NCBI RefSeq assembly: GCF_012062845.1
Contig: NZ_WWNB01000004.1
Location: 160,220 to 224,219, forward strand
Origin: Halomonas salinarum
GTDB taxonomy: Bacteria > Pseudomonadota > Gammaproteobacteria > Pseudomonadales > Halomonadaceae
DNA: 64,000 nucleotides
Direction of reading: 5' to 3'
The notes below the pieces were generated by a model. The model was given only the letters and a program-made list of their open reading frames with translations, made no database searches and was not told the origin of the DNA. A program made the position numbers and the translations under genes. The first letter of the stretch is position 1. Every line of letters begins with the position of its first letter. Positions 46,747-58,800 of this stretch are shown here, piece by piece.

Positions 46747-47322
46747 ATGAACAAGTCCATTGTGATCGGTACCACCCTGTCAGTCTTTGGCCTGGGTGGC
46801 CTTGCGGTCGGTGCCTATCAGGTCAGCAGTTATTCCCAGCCGCCTGAGCCGGTCTATGCCGATATCCTGCAGGTCGAGGCGGCGACCCGGACCATCGAGA
46901 CCCCTCGGGAGGTCTGCGAGAATGTGGTCGTTAGCCAGCAGGCCCCAAGCCGTGATCCGAACCGCATCATCGGCACTGCCGCGGGCGCTATCGTCGGTGG
47001 TTTGCTTGGCAATCAGGTCGGTGGCGGTAGCGGCAAGAAAATCGCCACCGTGGCGGGCGCCGTGGGCGGTGGCCTGGCGGGTCGTGAGGTGCAGGGCCGC
47101 ATCGAGTCCGGCCAGACCACCACGTCCACCCGGCGTGAATGTCATACCGTGACCGATACCCGCCAGGAACAGCTGGGCTATGACGTCGAGTATCGGGTCG
47201 ATGGCCAGGTGTATAGCGCTCGGCTCGACGAGGCGCCTCAGGGCAACCGGGTGCTGATGCAGAACGGCCAGCCCCAGTGGCATGCCGGCCAGTCGACGTC
47301 ACAGACCGAGCCCCAGGGCTAA
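46747..47322 (+). CDS. glycine-zipper 2TM-domain envelope protein
   Basis: The 191-residue protein has an N-terminal hydrophobic segment (about 5-26) acting as signal or anchor. A glycine-zipper region (about 76-112) follows, with IIGTAAGAIVGGLLGNQ and AGAVGGGLAGREV, as in the Rickettsia 17-kDa antigen-like family. A short C-terminal domain carries a Cys-containing strand and YDVEYRVDGQVY. Family members are cell-envelope proteins of ill-defined role. GAGGAG lies five bases before the ATG. A TATACT at 46555-46560 in the 289-bp upstream gap might be a -10 element, but I found no matching -35. Confidence 0.85.
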   Translation: MNKSIVIGTTLSVFGLGGLAVGAYQVSSYSQPPEPVYADILQVEAATRTIETPREVCENVVVSQQAPSRDPNRIIGTAAGAIVGGLLGNQVGGGSGKKIATVAGAVGGGLAGREVQGRIESGQTTTSTRRECHTVTDTRQEQLGYDVEYRVDGQVYSARLDEAPQGNRVLMQNGQPQWHAGQSTSQTEPQG

Positions 47323-47380
47323 GCTGTCTGAGTATCATGTCGCAGCCGCGCTATCGCTTCCTGGTAGCGAGGTTTTGTTA

Positions 47381-47418
47381 GTAGCCCGTCTTCACGGGAC
47401 TGCACTCCTGCGGGCTAC
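47381..47418 (+). repeat. hairpin with alternative pairing
   Basis: GTAGCCCG (47381-47388) can pair with CGGGCTAC (47411-47418), or its CCCG can pair with the nearer CGGG in the TCTTCACGGG segment. No T tract follows. It lies after the glycine-zipper gene and upstream of the promoter-like sequence of the next gene. Confidence 0.4.
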
Positions 47419-47461
47419 CGAGTCGTCGTTTCTCCAGGTGAATGGTCGAAGAGCGGCATGA

Positions 47462-47554
47462 TTCAGCATCTGAACAATGTCGTGTATAGTTTTTGTCTAG
47501 TATTGGTATGGGGTGTCGCGTAGTCTGAGATCACTTACCTCAGGAGAGACACCC
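47462..47554 (+). promoter_or_regulatory. promoter-like sequence and RBS-masking leader hairpin
   Basis: TATAGT (47485-47490) has TTCAGC 17 bases upstream, a partial sigma-70 pair. In the leader, GGGTGTC (47511-47517) pairs with GACACCC (47548-47554), which abuts the ATG at 47555. Within it CTGAG (47525-47529) pairs with CTCAG (47539-47543). The ribosome binding site AGGAGA thus sits inside the structure. Confidence 0.55.
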
Positions 47555-47728
47555 ATGTTCGGTATCTTCAAAAGCGATCCCACCAAGAAGTTACAGAAGG
47601 CCTATGAGCGCAAGCTCGAGCAGGCGATGGAAGCCGCCCGCAATGGTGACATGCATGCCAATGCCACCTTGACCACTGAGGCCGAGGCGCTGCGCGAAGA
47701 GATTGAGTCACATAAGCATGCCGGATAG
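47555..47728 (+). CDS. small DUF6435-like protein
   Basis: The 57-residue, helical, charged protein begins MFGIFKSDPTKKLQKAYERK and continues with NGDMHANATLTTEAEALREEIE. I recognise this as a small gammaproteobacterial family of unknown function (DUF6435). AGGAGA is eight bases before the ATG, and the frame open upstream of it is not needed. It is monocistronic, between its own leader and a strong terminator. Confidence 0.8.
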   Translation: MFGIFKSDPTKKLQKAYERKLEQAMEAARNGDMHANATLTTEAEALREEIESHKHAG

Positions 47729-47782
47729 GGCCGGATGAGCTGGGGAGTGGGGTAGCCTCATCTTCCAGGCGCTAGATACGAC

Positions 47783-47809
47783 GACGCCCCCTGAAAAGGG
47801 GGCGTCTTT
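47783..47809. terminator. bidirectional terminator between DUF6435 gene and gatB
   Basis: Perfect 10-bp stem GACGCCCCCT (47783-47792) / AGGGGGCGTC (47797-47806) with a GAAA tetraloop, followed by TTT on the plus strand. It serves the small gene and possibly gatB from the other side. Confidence 0.85.
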
Positions 47810-47846
47810 CGTGTCAGCACCAGGTGCGGTGCCTCTCATCGATGCC

Positions 47847-49301
47847 TCAACACAGCGCGTCGAGCTTCTCCTTTAGCAGGCCATTGACCTGCTGAGGATT
47901 GGCGGTGCCGCGAGACGCCTTCATGACCTGGCCGACGAAGTAGCCGATCATCTTGCCACGCTTGTCCGGCTCGGCGTCGCGATACTGGGCAACCTGAACC
48001 GGGCTGTCAGCGATCACCTGATCGATCATCGCCTCGATGGCGCCGGTGTCGGTGACCTGCTTGAGGCCACGGGCCTCGATGACTTCATCGGCACTATTGC
48101 CTTCACCGGCCCACAGCGCGGCGAAGACCTGCTTGGCAGCCTTGCCGTTGATGGTCTCGTCCTTGACGCGGGCCACCAGCTCGCCGAGCTGAAGGGCCGA
48201 GACCGGGCTTGAGGCGATAGTCAGGCCTTCCTTGTTGAGATGGCCGGCAAACTCGCCTTGCACCCAGTTGGCGGCCAGCTTGGCGTCGCCGCAAACCTCC
48301 TTCACGCCCTCGAAGAAATCGGCCATGGCGCGAGTCGCCGACAGCACGCCGGCGTCGTAGGCCGAGAGGCCAAGCTCGTTCTGGAAGCGTGCCCGCTTCT
48401 CGGCCGGCAGTTCCGGCAAAGAGCTGCGCAGATGATCCACGTAGGCCGCATCCAGCACTACCGGCAAGAGATCAGGGCAGGGGAAGTAACGGTAGTCGTT
48501 GGCCTCTTCCTTGGTACGCATGCTGCGGGTTTCGTCGGCTTCCGGGTCGTATAGGCGCGTTTCCTGGACCACCTTGCCGCCATCCTCGATCAGCTCGATC
48601 TGGCGCTCGACCTCGAAGGCGATGGCGCGTTCGACGAAGCGGAAGGAGTTGACGTTCTTGATCTCGGCGCGGGTGCCGAAGGCTTCCTGGCCCTTGGGGC
48701 GAACCGAGACGTTGACGTCACAGCGCATCGAGCCCTCGGCCATGTTGCCGTCCGAGATGCCAAGGTAAGTGACGATGGAGTGCATTGCCTTCAGGTAGGC
48801 CACGGCTTCCTTGGCGGAGCGCATATCCGGCTCGGAGACGATCTCCAGTAGCGGCGTGCCGGCGCGGTTCAGGTCGACCCCGGTCATGCTGTGGAAGTCC
48901 TCGTGGAGGGACTTGCCGGCGTCTTCCTCGAGGTGGGCATGATGGACCCGAATGCGCTTGGTCTCGCCATCCTCGAGGGTGATCTCGACTTCACCTTGCC
49001 CGACGATCGGATGATACATTTGGCTGGTCTGGTAGCCCTTGGGCAGGTCCGGATAGAAGTAGTTCTTGCGATCGAAGATCGAGACTTCAGGAATCTCGGC
49101 ATTGATGCCCAGGCCGAACTGCACCGCCATGGCCACGGCGGACTCGTTGAGTACCGGCAGCACCCCCGGCAGGCCCAGATCAACGGCACACGCCTGGCTA
49201 TTGGGCTCGGCGCCAAAGGCCGTGGAGGCACCGGAGAAGATCTTGGATTGGGTAGCCAGCTGGGCGTGGACCTCAAGGCCGATCACGGTTTCCCATTGCA
49301 T
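47847..49301 (-). CDS. gatB: Asp/Glu-tRNA amidotransferase subunit B
   Basis: GatB (484 residues) binds mischarged Glu-tRNA-Gln or Asp-tRNA-Asn, and its kinase site activates the side chain with ATP. The N-terminus [20 protein letters not shown] and [14 protein letters not shown] are signatures, and the C-terminal YqeY-like tail domain ends [11 protein letters not shown]. The ATG shares one base with the gatA stop (TAATG), so the subunits are coupled. Confidence 0.97.
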   Translation of the reverse strand: MQWETVIGLEVHAQLATQSKIFSGASTAFGAEPNSQACAVDLGLPGVLPVLNESAVAMAVQFGLGINAEIPEVSIFDRKNYFYPDLPKGYQTSQMYHPIVGQGEVEITLEDGETKRIRVHHAHLEEDAGKSLHEDFHSMTGVDLNRAGTPLLEIVSEPDMRSAKEAVAYLKAMHSIVTYLGISDGNMAEGSMRCDVNVSVRPKGQEAFGTRAEIKNVNSFRFVERAIAFEVERQIELIEDGGKVVQETRLYDPEADETRSMRTKEEANDYRYFPCPDLLPVVLDAAYVDHLRSSLPELPAEKRARFQNELGLSAYDAGVLSATRAMADFFEGVKEVCGDAKLAANWVQGEFAGHLNKEGLTIASSPVSALQLGELVARVKDETINGKAAKQVFAALWAGEGNSADEVIEARGLKQVTDTGAIEAMIDQVIADSPVQVAQYRDAEPDKRGKMIGYFVGQVMKASRGTANPQQVNGLLKEKLDALC

Positions 49302-50761
49302 TATGTGTTCTCCTTGCCGAAGGCCGGGCGTTGCTGGTGCCAGTCGGTGACCTGCTGGAACTGGTGGGCGACGTTGAGCAGCTGGGTTTCGGCGAAGTGC
49401 GGCCCGAGGATCTGCAGACCCACCGGGCGGCCATTGATGTTGCCGGCCGGCACGCTAATGCCGGGGATGCCCGCCAGGTTGATGGCAATGGTGTAAATGT
49501 CCTGCAGGTACATCGAGACCGGGTCCTTGTTGGCCCCCAGATCAAACGCCGTGGTTGGCGTCGACGGTCCCATCAGCACGTCGACTTCCTCGAAGGCATC
49601 CATGAAGTCCTGGCGGATCAACCGGCGGACCTGTTGAGCCTTCTTGTAGTAGGCATCAAAGAAGCCTTCGGAGAGGGTGTGAGTGCCGATCAGGATGCGG
49701 CGCTTGACCTCGTCGCCGAAGCCTTCTGCCCGCGAGCGCTTGTAAAGATCCTCGAGATCCGCCGGTGCGTCGCAACGATAGCCGAAGCGCACCCCGTCAT
49801 AGCGCGACAGGTTGGAGGAGGCCTCGGCCGGGGCGATGACGTAATAGGCCGGAATGGCGTGATGGGTGTGCGGCAGACTGACTTCCTGCACGGTCGCGCC
49901 AAGGGATTCGTAGACCTTGACCGCTTCGCGAATAGCTGTTTCCACCTCCGGGTCCAGGCCGTCGCCGAAATATTCCTTGGGCAGGCCGATTCTGAGGCCG
50001 GACAGCGAGGCGCCCAGTTCGGCACGGTAGTCGGGTACGCCACGGGCCACGCTGGTGGAATCGCGCAGGTCGTGGCCGGCGATGGCGCTCAACAGCAGTG
50101 CGCAGTCCTCGGCGGTGCGGGCCATGGGGCCGGCCTGATCGAGGCTCGACGCGTAAGCCACCATGCCGTAGCGAGAGACACGACCATAGGTGGGCTTCAG
50201 GCCGGTGATGCCGCAGAAGGCGGCCGGCTGACGAATCGAGCCACCGGTGTCGGTGCCAAGCGCTGCCGGCACCAGGCCGGCGGCCACGGCGGCGGCGCTG
50301 CCACCGGAGCTGCCACCGGGCACAGCGGTGAGATCCCAGGGATTCTTCACCGGGCCATAGTGGCTGTTCTCGTTGGAGGAGCCCATGGCGAACTCGTCCA
50401 TGTTGGTCTTGCCCAGGCTCACGGTACCGGCATGCTTGAGCTTCTCGACCACATGCGCGTCATAGGGCGCAATGAAATTGTCGAGCATCTTCGAGCCGCA
50501 ACTGGTCTTCACATCCTGGGTGCAGAAGATGTCTTTCAGGGCCAATGGCAGGCCGGTTAGTGGTCCTGCTTCGCCGCGGGCGCGGGCGGCATCGGCGGCA
50601 TCGGCGGCGGCCAGTGCCTGCTCGGCGGTCACGCTGATGAAACTGTTGAGCTCACCGTCGAAGCGCTCGATACGCGCGAGCAGCGATTCGGTCAATTGGC
50701 GGCTGGTGAACTTGCCGGCCTCGAGGGCGCGGGCGAGCTCGGTCAGGGTCATGTCATGCAT
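49301..50761 (-). CDS. gatA: Asp/Glu-tRNA amidotransferase subunit A
   Basis: GatA (486 residues) is the glutaminase that supplies ammonia to GatB. It is an amidase-signature protein: [12 protein letters not shown] carries the catalytic Lys and the glycine/serine-rich [14 protein letters not shown] holds the cis-Ser, with the nucleophile in the following [11 protein letters not shown]. Lies between gatC and gatB on the minus strand. Confidence 0.97.
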   Translation of the reverse strand: MHDMTLTELARALEAGKFTSRQLTESLLARIERFDGELNSFISVTAEQALAAADAADAARARGEAGPLTGLPLALKDIFCTQDVKTSCGSKMLDNFIAPYDAHVVEKLKHAGTVSLGKTNMDEFAMGSSNENSHYGPVKNPWDLTAVPGGSSGGSAAAVAAGLVPAALGTDTGGSIRQPAAFCGITGLKPTYGRVSRYGMVAYASSLDQAGPMARTAEDCALLLSAIAGHDLRDSTSVARGVPDYRAELGASLSGLRIGLPKEYFGDGLDPEVETAIREAVKVYESLGATVQEVSLPHTHHAIPAYYVIAPAEASSNLSRYDGVRFGYRCDAPADLEDLYKRSRAEGFGDEVKRRILIGTHTLSEGFFDAYYKKAQQVRRLIRQDFMDAFEEVDVLMGPSTPTTAFDLGANKDPVSMYLQDIYTIAINLAGIPGISVPAGNINGRPVGLQILGPHFAETQLLNVAHQFQQVTDWHQQRPAFGKENT

Positions 50762-50804
50762 TGAGGCTTGGCTCCAGATGAGGCATTCGGTCAGCGATCA
50801 GGGC

Positions 50805-51092
50805 TCATTCGACGACGCGGGGCACCAGATAGAGGCCATTCTCCACCGCTGGGGCGTTGCGCTGGAATCGCTCGCGCTGGTCGGTCTCGGTGACCTCGTC
50901 GGCGCGTAGGCGCTGAGTGGCATCCAGCGGGTGGGCCAAGGGGGCCACGCCATCGGTATTGACCGTCTGAAGGTGATCGGCCATCTCGAGGATCCGTGTC
51001 AGGTCGTCGACATAGCGGTCGGCGTCGGTCTCATCGAGGCCCAAGCGGGCCAGATGTGCTGCGCGCCGCACATCTTTAGGTTCAAGCGCCAT
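50805..51092 (-). CDS. gatC: Asp/Glu-tRNA amidotransferase subunit C
   Basis: GatC (95 residues) wraps around GatA and GatB and stabilises the complex. The N-terminal LEPKDVRRAAHLARLGL and central ILEMADHLQTVNTDGVAPLAHP are conserved, and the end YLVPRVVE is typical. It is the first gene of gatCAB and is divergent from mreB; the 208-bp gap must hold both promoters. Confidence 0.95.
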   Translation of the reverse strand: MALEPKDVRRAAHLARLGLDETDADRYVDDLTRILEMADHLQTVNTDGVAPLAHPLDATQRLRADEVTETDQRERFQRNAPAVENGLYLVPRVVE

Positions 51093-51291
51093 GGTGAATA
51101 TCCCTTGAGCGTGGATCGTGGCGGCGGCGCCAGGCAGGCGTCATCCGCAGTAAATAACCGTAAAATGTACCATATCCTGGGCCGACTGGCAGGACTTGAC
51201 TCACGGGGCCGCAACCCCAATGTAGCTTGCTGCATCAAGGCCGCGATGGTACCGTTTGCGTCCGCACAGGGTTCCGGTCTGCACTAGGTGA

Positions 51292-52338
<1,047 letters not shown>

Positions 52339-52366
52339 CCTGTTCGCTAGACCGTGACCCGGGGGA

Positions 52367-53269
52367 TTGCTTATTAAACCGCTGTTCACGCACGCGTCAG
52401 TGCCCGGTTACCGCATGCTGCTGTGTGCGATACTGGCACTGACGTTGATGTTCGCGGAACATCAACTGACGCGGGTCGAAAACCTGCGCGCGCAGCTGTC
52501 GACCGTGGTCGCCCCCATCCAGTGGTTGGTCAGCCTCCCAAGTGATGCCCTTACATGGGGCTCGCTTGTCGTCTCTGACCAGAGCGCTCTGGTCGACGAA
52601 AACCGCAAGCTTCGCCAGCAACTGCTGACCCTGTCTCATCGCGTGCAGCGCATGGCCAGCCTGACGGCCGAAAATGTGCGCTTGCGCGAACTCCTGAATG
52701 CCACTCGGCGCGATGAGATGCCTTTTCTCACCGCTGAACTGCTGTCGCTGGATTCCGACCCCTTCACCCATCAGATGGTCATCGATCGTGGGCGTCGCAA
52801 TGGTGTCTATGTGGGGCAGCCGGTGATGGATGCATCGGGGCTTGTCGGGCAGGTCACGTCAGTCTCGGCCTATTCCAGTCGGGTCTTGATGGTGGCAGAT
52901 GCCAACCATGCGATGCCGGTGCAGGTGAACCGCAACGGCCTGCGCTTCATCGTTCAGGGCACCGGGCGTTTCGATGCCATGAGTGTGCTCCATGTGGCCG
53001 ATACCGCTGATATCCGAGAGGGGGATCTGCTGGTGTCCTCGGGGCTCGCCGGTCGTTTTCCTGTCGGCTACCCGGTAGCACGCGTCAGCGAGGTGACTCA
53101 TGACCCGGGCGAACCCTTCGCCACGGTGATGGCGGAACCGGTAGCGAAGCTGCAGCGCGCGCGACACTTCCTGTTGCTGTTTCCACCGGATGTCGATGTC
53201 GCGGCCGGTGATGCGTTGTGGACGGATGACTTTGACCTTGATCCTCTGCCCAAGGAGCTGACGCCCTGA
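52367..53269 (+). CDS. mreC: rod-shape determining protein MreC
   Basis: MreC (300 residues) has a short cytoplasmic N-terminus, one membrane helix (about 15-35), a coiled coil (about 65-105) and two periplasmic beta-barrel domains with VIDRGRRNGVYVGQPVMDASGLVGQV and GDLLVSSGLAGRFPVGYPVA (extents about 125-250). It links MreB to the elongation complex. The start is TTG 52367, with GGGGGA directly upstream; no suitable ATG lies before the membrane helix. Confidence 0.94.
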   Translation: MLIKPLFTHASVPGYRMLLCAILALTLMFAEHQLTRVENLRAQLSTVVAPIQWLVSLPSDALTWGSLVVSDQSALVDENRKLRQQLLTLSHRVQRMASLTAENVRLRELLNATRRDEMPFLTAELLSLDSDPFTHQMVIDRGRRNGVYVGQPVMDASGLVGQVTSVSAYSSRVLMVADANHAMPVQVNRNGLRFIVQGTGRFDAMSVLHVADTADIREGDLLVSSGLAGRFPVGYPVARVSEVTHDPGEPFATVMAEPVAKLQRARHFLLLFPPDVDVAAGDALWTDDFDLDPLPKELTP

Positions 53270-53757
53270 TGGTTGCCATGGGACTTCGCGGATACCTGCT
53301 GGTATGGACGACCCTGCTGCTGGCGCTGTGCCTGCAGGTCATGCCGCTGGCCGACAAATGGCTGATGTGGCGTCCCGACTGGTTAGGACTGATGCTGATT
53401 TACTGGTGCATGGTCATGCCTCAGCGCGTCGGGGTCTTTTACGGCTTTATACTGGGGATCCTGCTTGATCTGATCGAGGGCTCACCGCTTGGGTTGAATG
53501 CCCTGGCCCTGTCGCTGCTGGCCTTTCTGATCGCCTTGGTCTATCAGCGCATGCGCGCCTATTCACTGGTTCAGCAAGCGGTGCTGATCGTTGTGCTGCT
53601 GGGCATCGTGCAATTGGTCGAGCAATGGTTGATGACCCTCTTTGGTCCCTTTTCGATTCACCTGGCCTTCCTGTTGCCGTCATTGATCGGCGCCCTCCTG
53701 TGGCCCTGGCTGTTCACCATGCTGCAGGCCTTGCGCCGTCGCTTTGCCGTATCCTGA
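53269..53757 (+). CDS. mreD: rod-shape determining protein MreD
   Basis: MreD (162 residues) is an integral inner-membrane protein with five or six hydrophobic helices, including the conserved GFILGILLDLIEGSPLGLNAL segment (about residues 62-82). It acts with MreC in the elongasome. The ATG shares one base with the mreC stop (TGATG). Confidence 0.95.
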   Translation: MVAMGLRGYLLVWTTLLLALCLQVMPLADKWLMWRPDWLGLMLIYWCMVMPQRVGVFYGFILGILLDLIEGSPLGLNALALSLLAFLIALVYQRMRAYSLVQQAVLIVVLLGIVQLVEQWLMTLFGPFSIHLAFLLPSLIGALLWPWLFTMLQALRRRFAVS

Positions 53758-53784
53758 CCAAGGCCTTACTCAAAGGAGGCGTGC

Positions 53785-54375
53785 ATGCCTCACCTGTGCC
53801 TGGCGTCGGCATCCCCGCGCCGTCTGGAACTCTTGACCTCGATCGACGTCGACTGCGACGTGCGCCCCGTCGATATCGACGAGACACCGCTACCGGGGGA
53901 GAATCCTCGTGACTACGTCTGCCGGCTGGCGCGAGAGAAGGCGCTTGCTGGTGCGACTTTTTCTGACCTTCCTGTCCTCGGGTCGGACACGGCGGTAGTG
54001 CTGGATGGCGAGATCCTGGGCAAGCCCCGTGATCGTGCCCATGCGCTCGAGATGCTGTCGGCCCTGTCTGATACCACCCATGAGGTGCTGACCGGCGTGG
54101 CGGTGAGCGGCCCACAGGGGCTCTTGGAAGCCTGCGTGACGACACGGGTGACGCTTCGCGCGATCACCCCCCGTGAGGCGGCTGCCTACTGGGAGACGGG
54201 TGAGCCTTGTGACAAGGCCGGCGGCTTCGGCATTCAGGGGCGGGCGGCGGTGTTCGTGTCGCATATCGAGGGCAGTCATAGCGCGGTGGTTGGCCTGCCG
54301 CTTTACGAGACCGCGGAGCTGCTCGAACGCCAGGGTGTGGCGCTGTGGATGAGTGATCGGGCAGCTGTGTCATAA
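53785..54375 (+). CDS. Maf-family nucleotide pyrophosphatase
   Basis: The 196-residue enzyme belongs to the Maf/HAM1 superfamily, which hydrolyses nucleoside triphosphates such as dTTP and UTP, probably as house-cleaning. The signature [12 protein letters not shown] is near the N-terminus, [22 protein letters not shown] and [16 protein letters not shown] follow, and [13 protein letters not shown] lies in the C-terminal half. AAAGGAGG is five bases before the ATG. The mreBCD-maf-rng order matches E. coli YhdE. Confidence 0.93.
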   Translation: MPHLCLASASPRRLELLTSIDVDCDVRPVDIDETPLPGENPRDYVCRLAREKALAGATFSDLPVLGSDTAVVLDGEILGKPRDRAHALEMLSALSDTTHEVLTGVAVSGPQGLLEACVTTRVTLRAITPREAAAYWETGEPCDKAGGFGIQGRAAVFVSHIEGSHSAVVGLPLYETAELLERQGVALWMSDRAAVS

Positions 54376-54408
54376 TATTCGTAAGAGCAAATGATTAAGG
54401 AAGCCCGC

Positions 54409-55872
54409 ATGAGCGGTGAAGTACTGATCAATCTGACGCCCATGGAAACGCGCGTGGCGGTGGTCGAGAACGGCGTCCTGCAGGAGGCTTTCATCGAGCG
54501 CAGCGGGCGGAGAGGTATTGTCGGCAATATCTATCGCGGCAAGGTGGTGAGGGTGTTGCCCGGCATGCAGGCCGCTTTCGTCGATATCGGCATCGAGCGC
54601 GCCGCCTTCATTCATGCTCATGAAGTCATGGCGCCCAACACACCACCTGATGAGCAGGCGTCGATCAGTCAATTGCTTCAGGAAGGGCAGCCGCTGGTCG
54701 TCCAGGCCACCAAGGACCCGATCGGTTCCAAGGGGGCGAGACTGACCACGCATCTTTCTGTTCCTTCGCGCTACCTGGTTTACATGCCGGACTCACCGCA
54801 TAACGGCGTTTCCCAGCGAATTGAAGACGAGGCTGAACGGGAGCGCCTGCGTCAGCTGACACTGGCCTGCCAGGCGGAGCAGGATATCGAGATCACCGGC
54901 GGCTTCATCATTCGAACCGCTGCCGAAGGCGTGACGCGCGAAGAGCTCTATGCCGACATGAATTTTCTGCTGCGTCTATGGCGCAGGGTTAGCGAGCGAA
55001 AGCATACGGCCGGCATCCCTAGCGTGATCTACGACGATCTGCCGCTGTTCATCCGCACCCTGCGTGATGTGATGCGAGACGAGATCGAACGGGTACGCAT
55101 CGACTCCCGTGAAAATTTCCAGAAGCTGATCGAGTTTGCCCGGGAATTCATGCCCGGCACCGAGTCACGCATCGAGTACTATCCGGGTGAGCGACCGATC
55201 TTCGATCTCTACAGCGTCGAGGACGAGATTCAGAAGGCCCTGGGACGCAAGGTGCAGCTCAAATCCGGGGGATATCTAGTGATTGACCCCACCGAAGCGA
55301 TGACCACCATTGACGTCAACACCGGGGGCTATGTCGGTCACCGCAACCTCGAGGAGACGATCTTCAAGACCAACCTCGAGGCCGCCACGGCGATCGTCCG
55401 CCAGCTCAGGCTGCGCAATCTCGGTGGTATTATCATCATCGACTTCATCGACATGGACGACCCCGAGCACCAGCGCCAGGTGCTACGCATGCTCGAGAAG
55501 TTGCTGGAGCGTGATCATGCCAAGACCAAGTGTACCGGCGTCACCGAACTTGGCCTTGTTCAGCTGACGCGCAAACGTACTCGGGAGAGCCTCGAGCAGA
55601 CCCTCTGTGAGGCCTGCTCGGTGTGTCATGGTCGTGGCACCCTCAAGACACCGGAATCGGTATGCTATGAGATATTTCGCGAGATTCTTCGCGAGGATCG
55701 CGCCTATAGCGCCGAGACCTATATGGTGCTGGCCGCGCAGGCAGTGGTCGATCGCCTGCTCGATGAGGAATCGTCCTCCGTTGCCGATCTGGAAGCCTTT
55801 ATCGGCAAGACCATACGCTTCCAGGTGGAAGCCCACTATTCCCAAGAGCAGTACGATATCGTACTGATGTAG
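54409..55872 (+). CDS. rng: ribonuclease G
   Basis: RNase G (487 residues) processes the 5' end of 16S rRNA and degrades some mRNAs. It has an S1 domain near the N-terminus (GNIYRGKVVRVLPGMQAAFVDIG), the DNase-I-like catalytic part with MTTIDVNTGG and IIIIDFIDMDD carrying the metal-binding aspartates, and a Zn-link CxxC region (CEACSVCHGRG). AAGGAAG before ATG 54409 favours this start over the ATG 18 nt upstream. It is followed by yhdP after 10 nt. Confidence 0.96.
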   Translation: MSGEVLINLTPMETRVAVVENGVLQEAFIERSGRRGIVGNIYRGKVVRVLPGMQAAFVDIGIERAAFIHAHEVMAPNTPPDEQASISQLLQEGQPLVVQATKDPIGSKGARLTTHLSVPSRYLVYMPDSPHNGVSQRIEDEAERERLRQLTLACQAEQDIEITGGFIIRTAAEGVTREELYADMNFLLRLWRRVSERKHTAGIPSVIYDDLPLFIRTLRDVMRDEIERVRIDSRENFQKLIEFAREFMPGTESRIEYYPGERPIFDLYSVEDEIQKALGRKVQLKSGGYLVIDPTEAMTTIDVNTGGYVGHRNLEETIFKTNLEAATAIVRQLRLRNLGGIIIIDFIDMDDPEHQRQVLRMLEKLLERDHAKTKCTGVTELGLVQLTRKRTRESLEQTLCEACSVCHGRGTLKTPESVCYEIFREILREDRAYSAETYMVLAAQAVVDRLLDEESSSVADLEAFIGKTIRFQVEAHYSQEQYDIVLM

Positions 55873-55882
55873 GAGGCGTGAC

Positions 55883-58800
55883 ATGAGCCTGTTTCGCCTC
55901 CTGCTGCGCTGGGCACTGACCACTTTCGCCGTCCTGCTGGCCTTGCTCGCCGTGCTGGTACTTACCTTGCGGTTGGCCGCCGGCGAGCTGGACCGCTTTC
56001 GCCCCGAACTCGAGTCCCTGCTTTCGGCGCGGTTTAACGCCGAACTCAGCATGGAGAAGATTACCGGTAGCTTTCACGGCCTTGACCCTGCGCTGACCCT
56101 TGAAGATCTTACCCTCGTCTCGCGTACCGAGCCTTCGCATCCGCTGATTGAAATTGATAGGGCCGGCTTACGTGTCGACAGCATGGCGAGCCTTTGGGGG
56201 GGCATGCCCGAACTCGATGACGCCAGCATTCGCGGCGTTACCGTGCATCTTTACCAGAGGCCTGATCTCAGCTGGCAATGGCCGCAACCTGCCGAGCTAC
56301 CCCCCGAAATCATCCCCGATGGGCGCTTTACACTCGATCGACTCGATTACTGGGTCGGCGTTCTGTTGCGTCAGCGTCTTGCGGTCGAGAACGTGCGTGT
56401 GGTGCTGCATGGACTCGATCGACAGCTGGCGTTTGAGGCGCCTCGCCTGCTCATGGCCGGCGATGCCGGGCGTGCCCATATCGAGGGTCAGCTGCATGTA
56501 GCGGGGAATCCTGACGCCACCCTGACGACCGTGCTTGAGGTATTGCCGGGACAACGCGGGCTTGCCGATTTCAACGCCGCGCTTCAGGCACGAATGAAGC
56601 TTGAACATCTGGTCGAACTGACTGAGGTGCTCAGTCGCAATGATCCGTTGAAAGTCGAGGAAGCGCGTGGCGAAGCAAAACTCTGGGGACGCTGGCGGCA
56701 TGGTGCGCTGGAAGATGTGCGCCTGGATGTGAACGTCCCCAAGTTGCAACTGAGCCATGAACGGCAACCGCTGGATCTTAAGGACATCCGGCTCACCGGG
56801 CAGTGGTTGCGAGGAGAGGATGGATGGCAAGCCTGGCTAGGCACTCAAGGCGATGCCAAGCGGACTGCGACATCCACAGATGCAGCAGCCAGTGCCCTGG
56901 AAGTAAGCGACGGGCCCGATGGGCAGTCGAGTAAGCTCGCCGAGGAGAGCGGTCAGGCACGCGAAGAGGGGGCTGATAAAAGCACTGTCGGCCGACCGCT
57001 GCCCAGGCACTGGCAGGCCAGCGGGGATGATGATGGCTGGTGGATGACGACGAGTGAATTCGATTTGGCCGCCCTGGCGGCCTGGCGTGAACGGGCCCCC
57101 TTGCCCGAAGGACTTCAACGTGTGTTGGCAAGGCTTGCGCCCAGGGGGCAGGTCGGTGGGCTCAAGGTGGGGCATCGTGACGGCCATTGGCTCGCTTTCG
57201 CCGAGCTCTATGATGTGGCTGTCGACCCTTGGCAGGGAGCGCCTGGGGGCGGCCCCCTGGACGCCTGGGTCGAAGCCAAGGATCTGGCCGGCAAGATTGT
57301 GTTCGCCGACAGTAAGAGTGAGGCTACTAGCCTCGATTTCCCCCAGCTTTTTGCGGCGCCGATGGCGCTGTCGTCTGCGTCCGGCGAAGTGAATTGGGAC
57401 TACCACAGCAAGGGGGTCAGCGTGACCGGCCAAGACCTCGCGGTGACCTGGCGCGGCGCATCGGTGGCGGGTGGCTTCGATCTCGATGTGGGGCGCGGCA
57501 CGCCTGGCAACCTGGGTCTCGACCTTTCCTTTGCCGATGTGGATGCCGCCGATGTCGATCTTCTCGACTGGCTGCCGATCAAGACGCTTCCCCCTGCGCT
57601 CAGCGAGTGGTTGGGGCGCGGGGTGGCAGGCTACGTCGATGACGGACAGCTGTCGCTCGATCTTCCGCTACGCGAGAATATCCGCATTGATGATGTAGGG
57701 CTCTCGCTGGCACTGGATATCCGCGACGCTACCCTGCCTTTTTCGCCCGATTGGCCGGTACTCGAGGATGTGAAAGGCCAACTGCGGTTCGATAATCAGC
57801 AGCTGTCGGCCGATGTCGAGTCGGCCAGTCTGGTCGGTTTGCAGGCAAAGGACGCGACGGTCAGTTTGATCGACCAGCGTCTCGAGGTGAAAGGCCAGGC
57901 CGAAGGCAGCACAGACGAACTGCTGGATTTGCTGGCCGCCATCCCCGACCTGGAGGTCGGCCGAGACGATATCAGCAGCCAGGGAACGGTCATCGGAAGC
58001 GTGGATCTGGCCATGAACCTCGATGCGCCCGACGCGATGGCGCTTTATGTTGACGCGCGTGTCGACGCGCCACGTTTGCGCCTTGAGGGTGCGGCGCTTA
58101 ATGCCCACAACGTAAATGGTAGCCTGCAGTATCGACGCCGCGACGGCCAGGGCGGGCTCTTTGGTGAGCTGGGGGCCCGGGTCTTCGATGGGCCTGTGCT
58201 GGCGCGTTTCGAGGGCGATGAACAGACCATAACCGTGAACGGTCGGGCCTTGGCGCGAGGGTTGCTTGATTGGGCTGATCAGCCGAGCCTGGCGCCGCTG
58301 GTCGATGGTTATCTGCCCTATACGCTGCGCATCCCCCTTGATGATCAGGCCTCGCCAGTGACGCTTGATAGCCGACTCGAAGGGCTTGCGCTCAACCTGC
58401 CAGCTCCCTTTGGCAAGATGGCCAATGAGGTGGTGCCGCTGAGACTCACCGTCGACCGGGCGGGTGAGCGGGGCGAGATAACCCTGCGGGATCGAGCAAG
58501 AATGCGCTGGCGTAATACATCGGTGGGTCGCCAGGGACAGCTGTGGTTGGAGAATTGGCCGCAGGAGCCTTCGTGGCCGCGACGTTCCGGGTGGTCGGTG
58601 CAGTGGCAGACGAATCGCCTGGCGGTATCTCCCTGGGCCAGAGCGCTTGCTGATCTGTCCTGGCAGGGTCTTGCCTCCGAGAATCAGCAGGAAAGCGCGC
58701 CAGACAATCCGCTGGATGCCATTGAGCTTTCTGTGGCCTGCCTGTCATTTCGCGATCATTGCCAGGGTACCCTGCAGGCCAACGCCGATTCGCTTGCCGG

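Noticed and set aside
49331..50560. 409-codon ORF on the plus strand opposite gatA
   Set aside because: Same effect of G+C-rich third positions; gatA has its full catalytic motif set.
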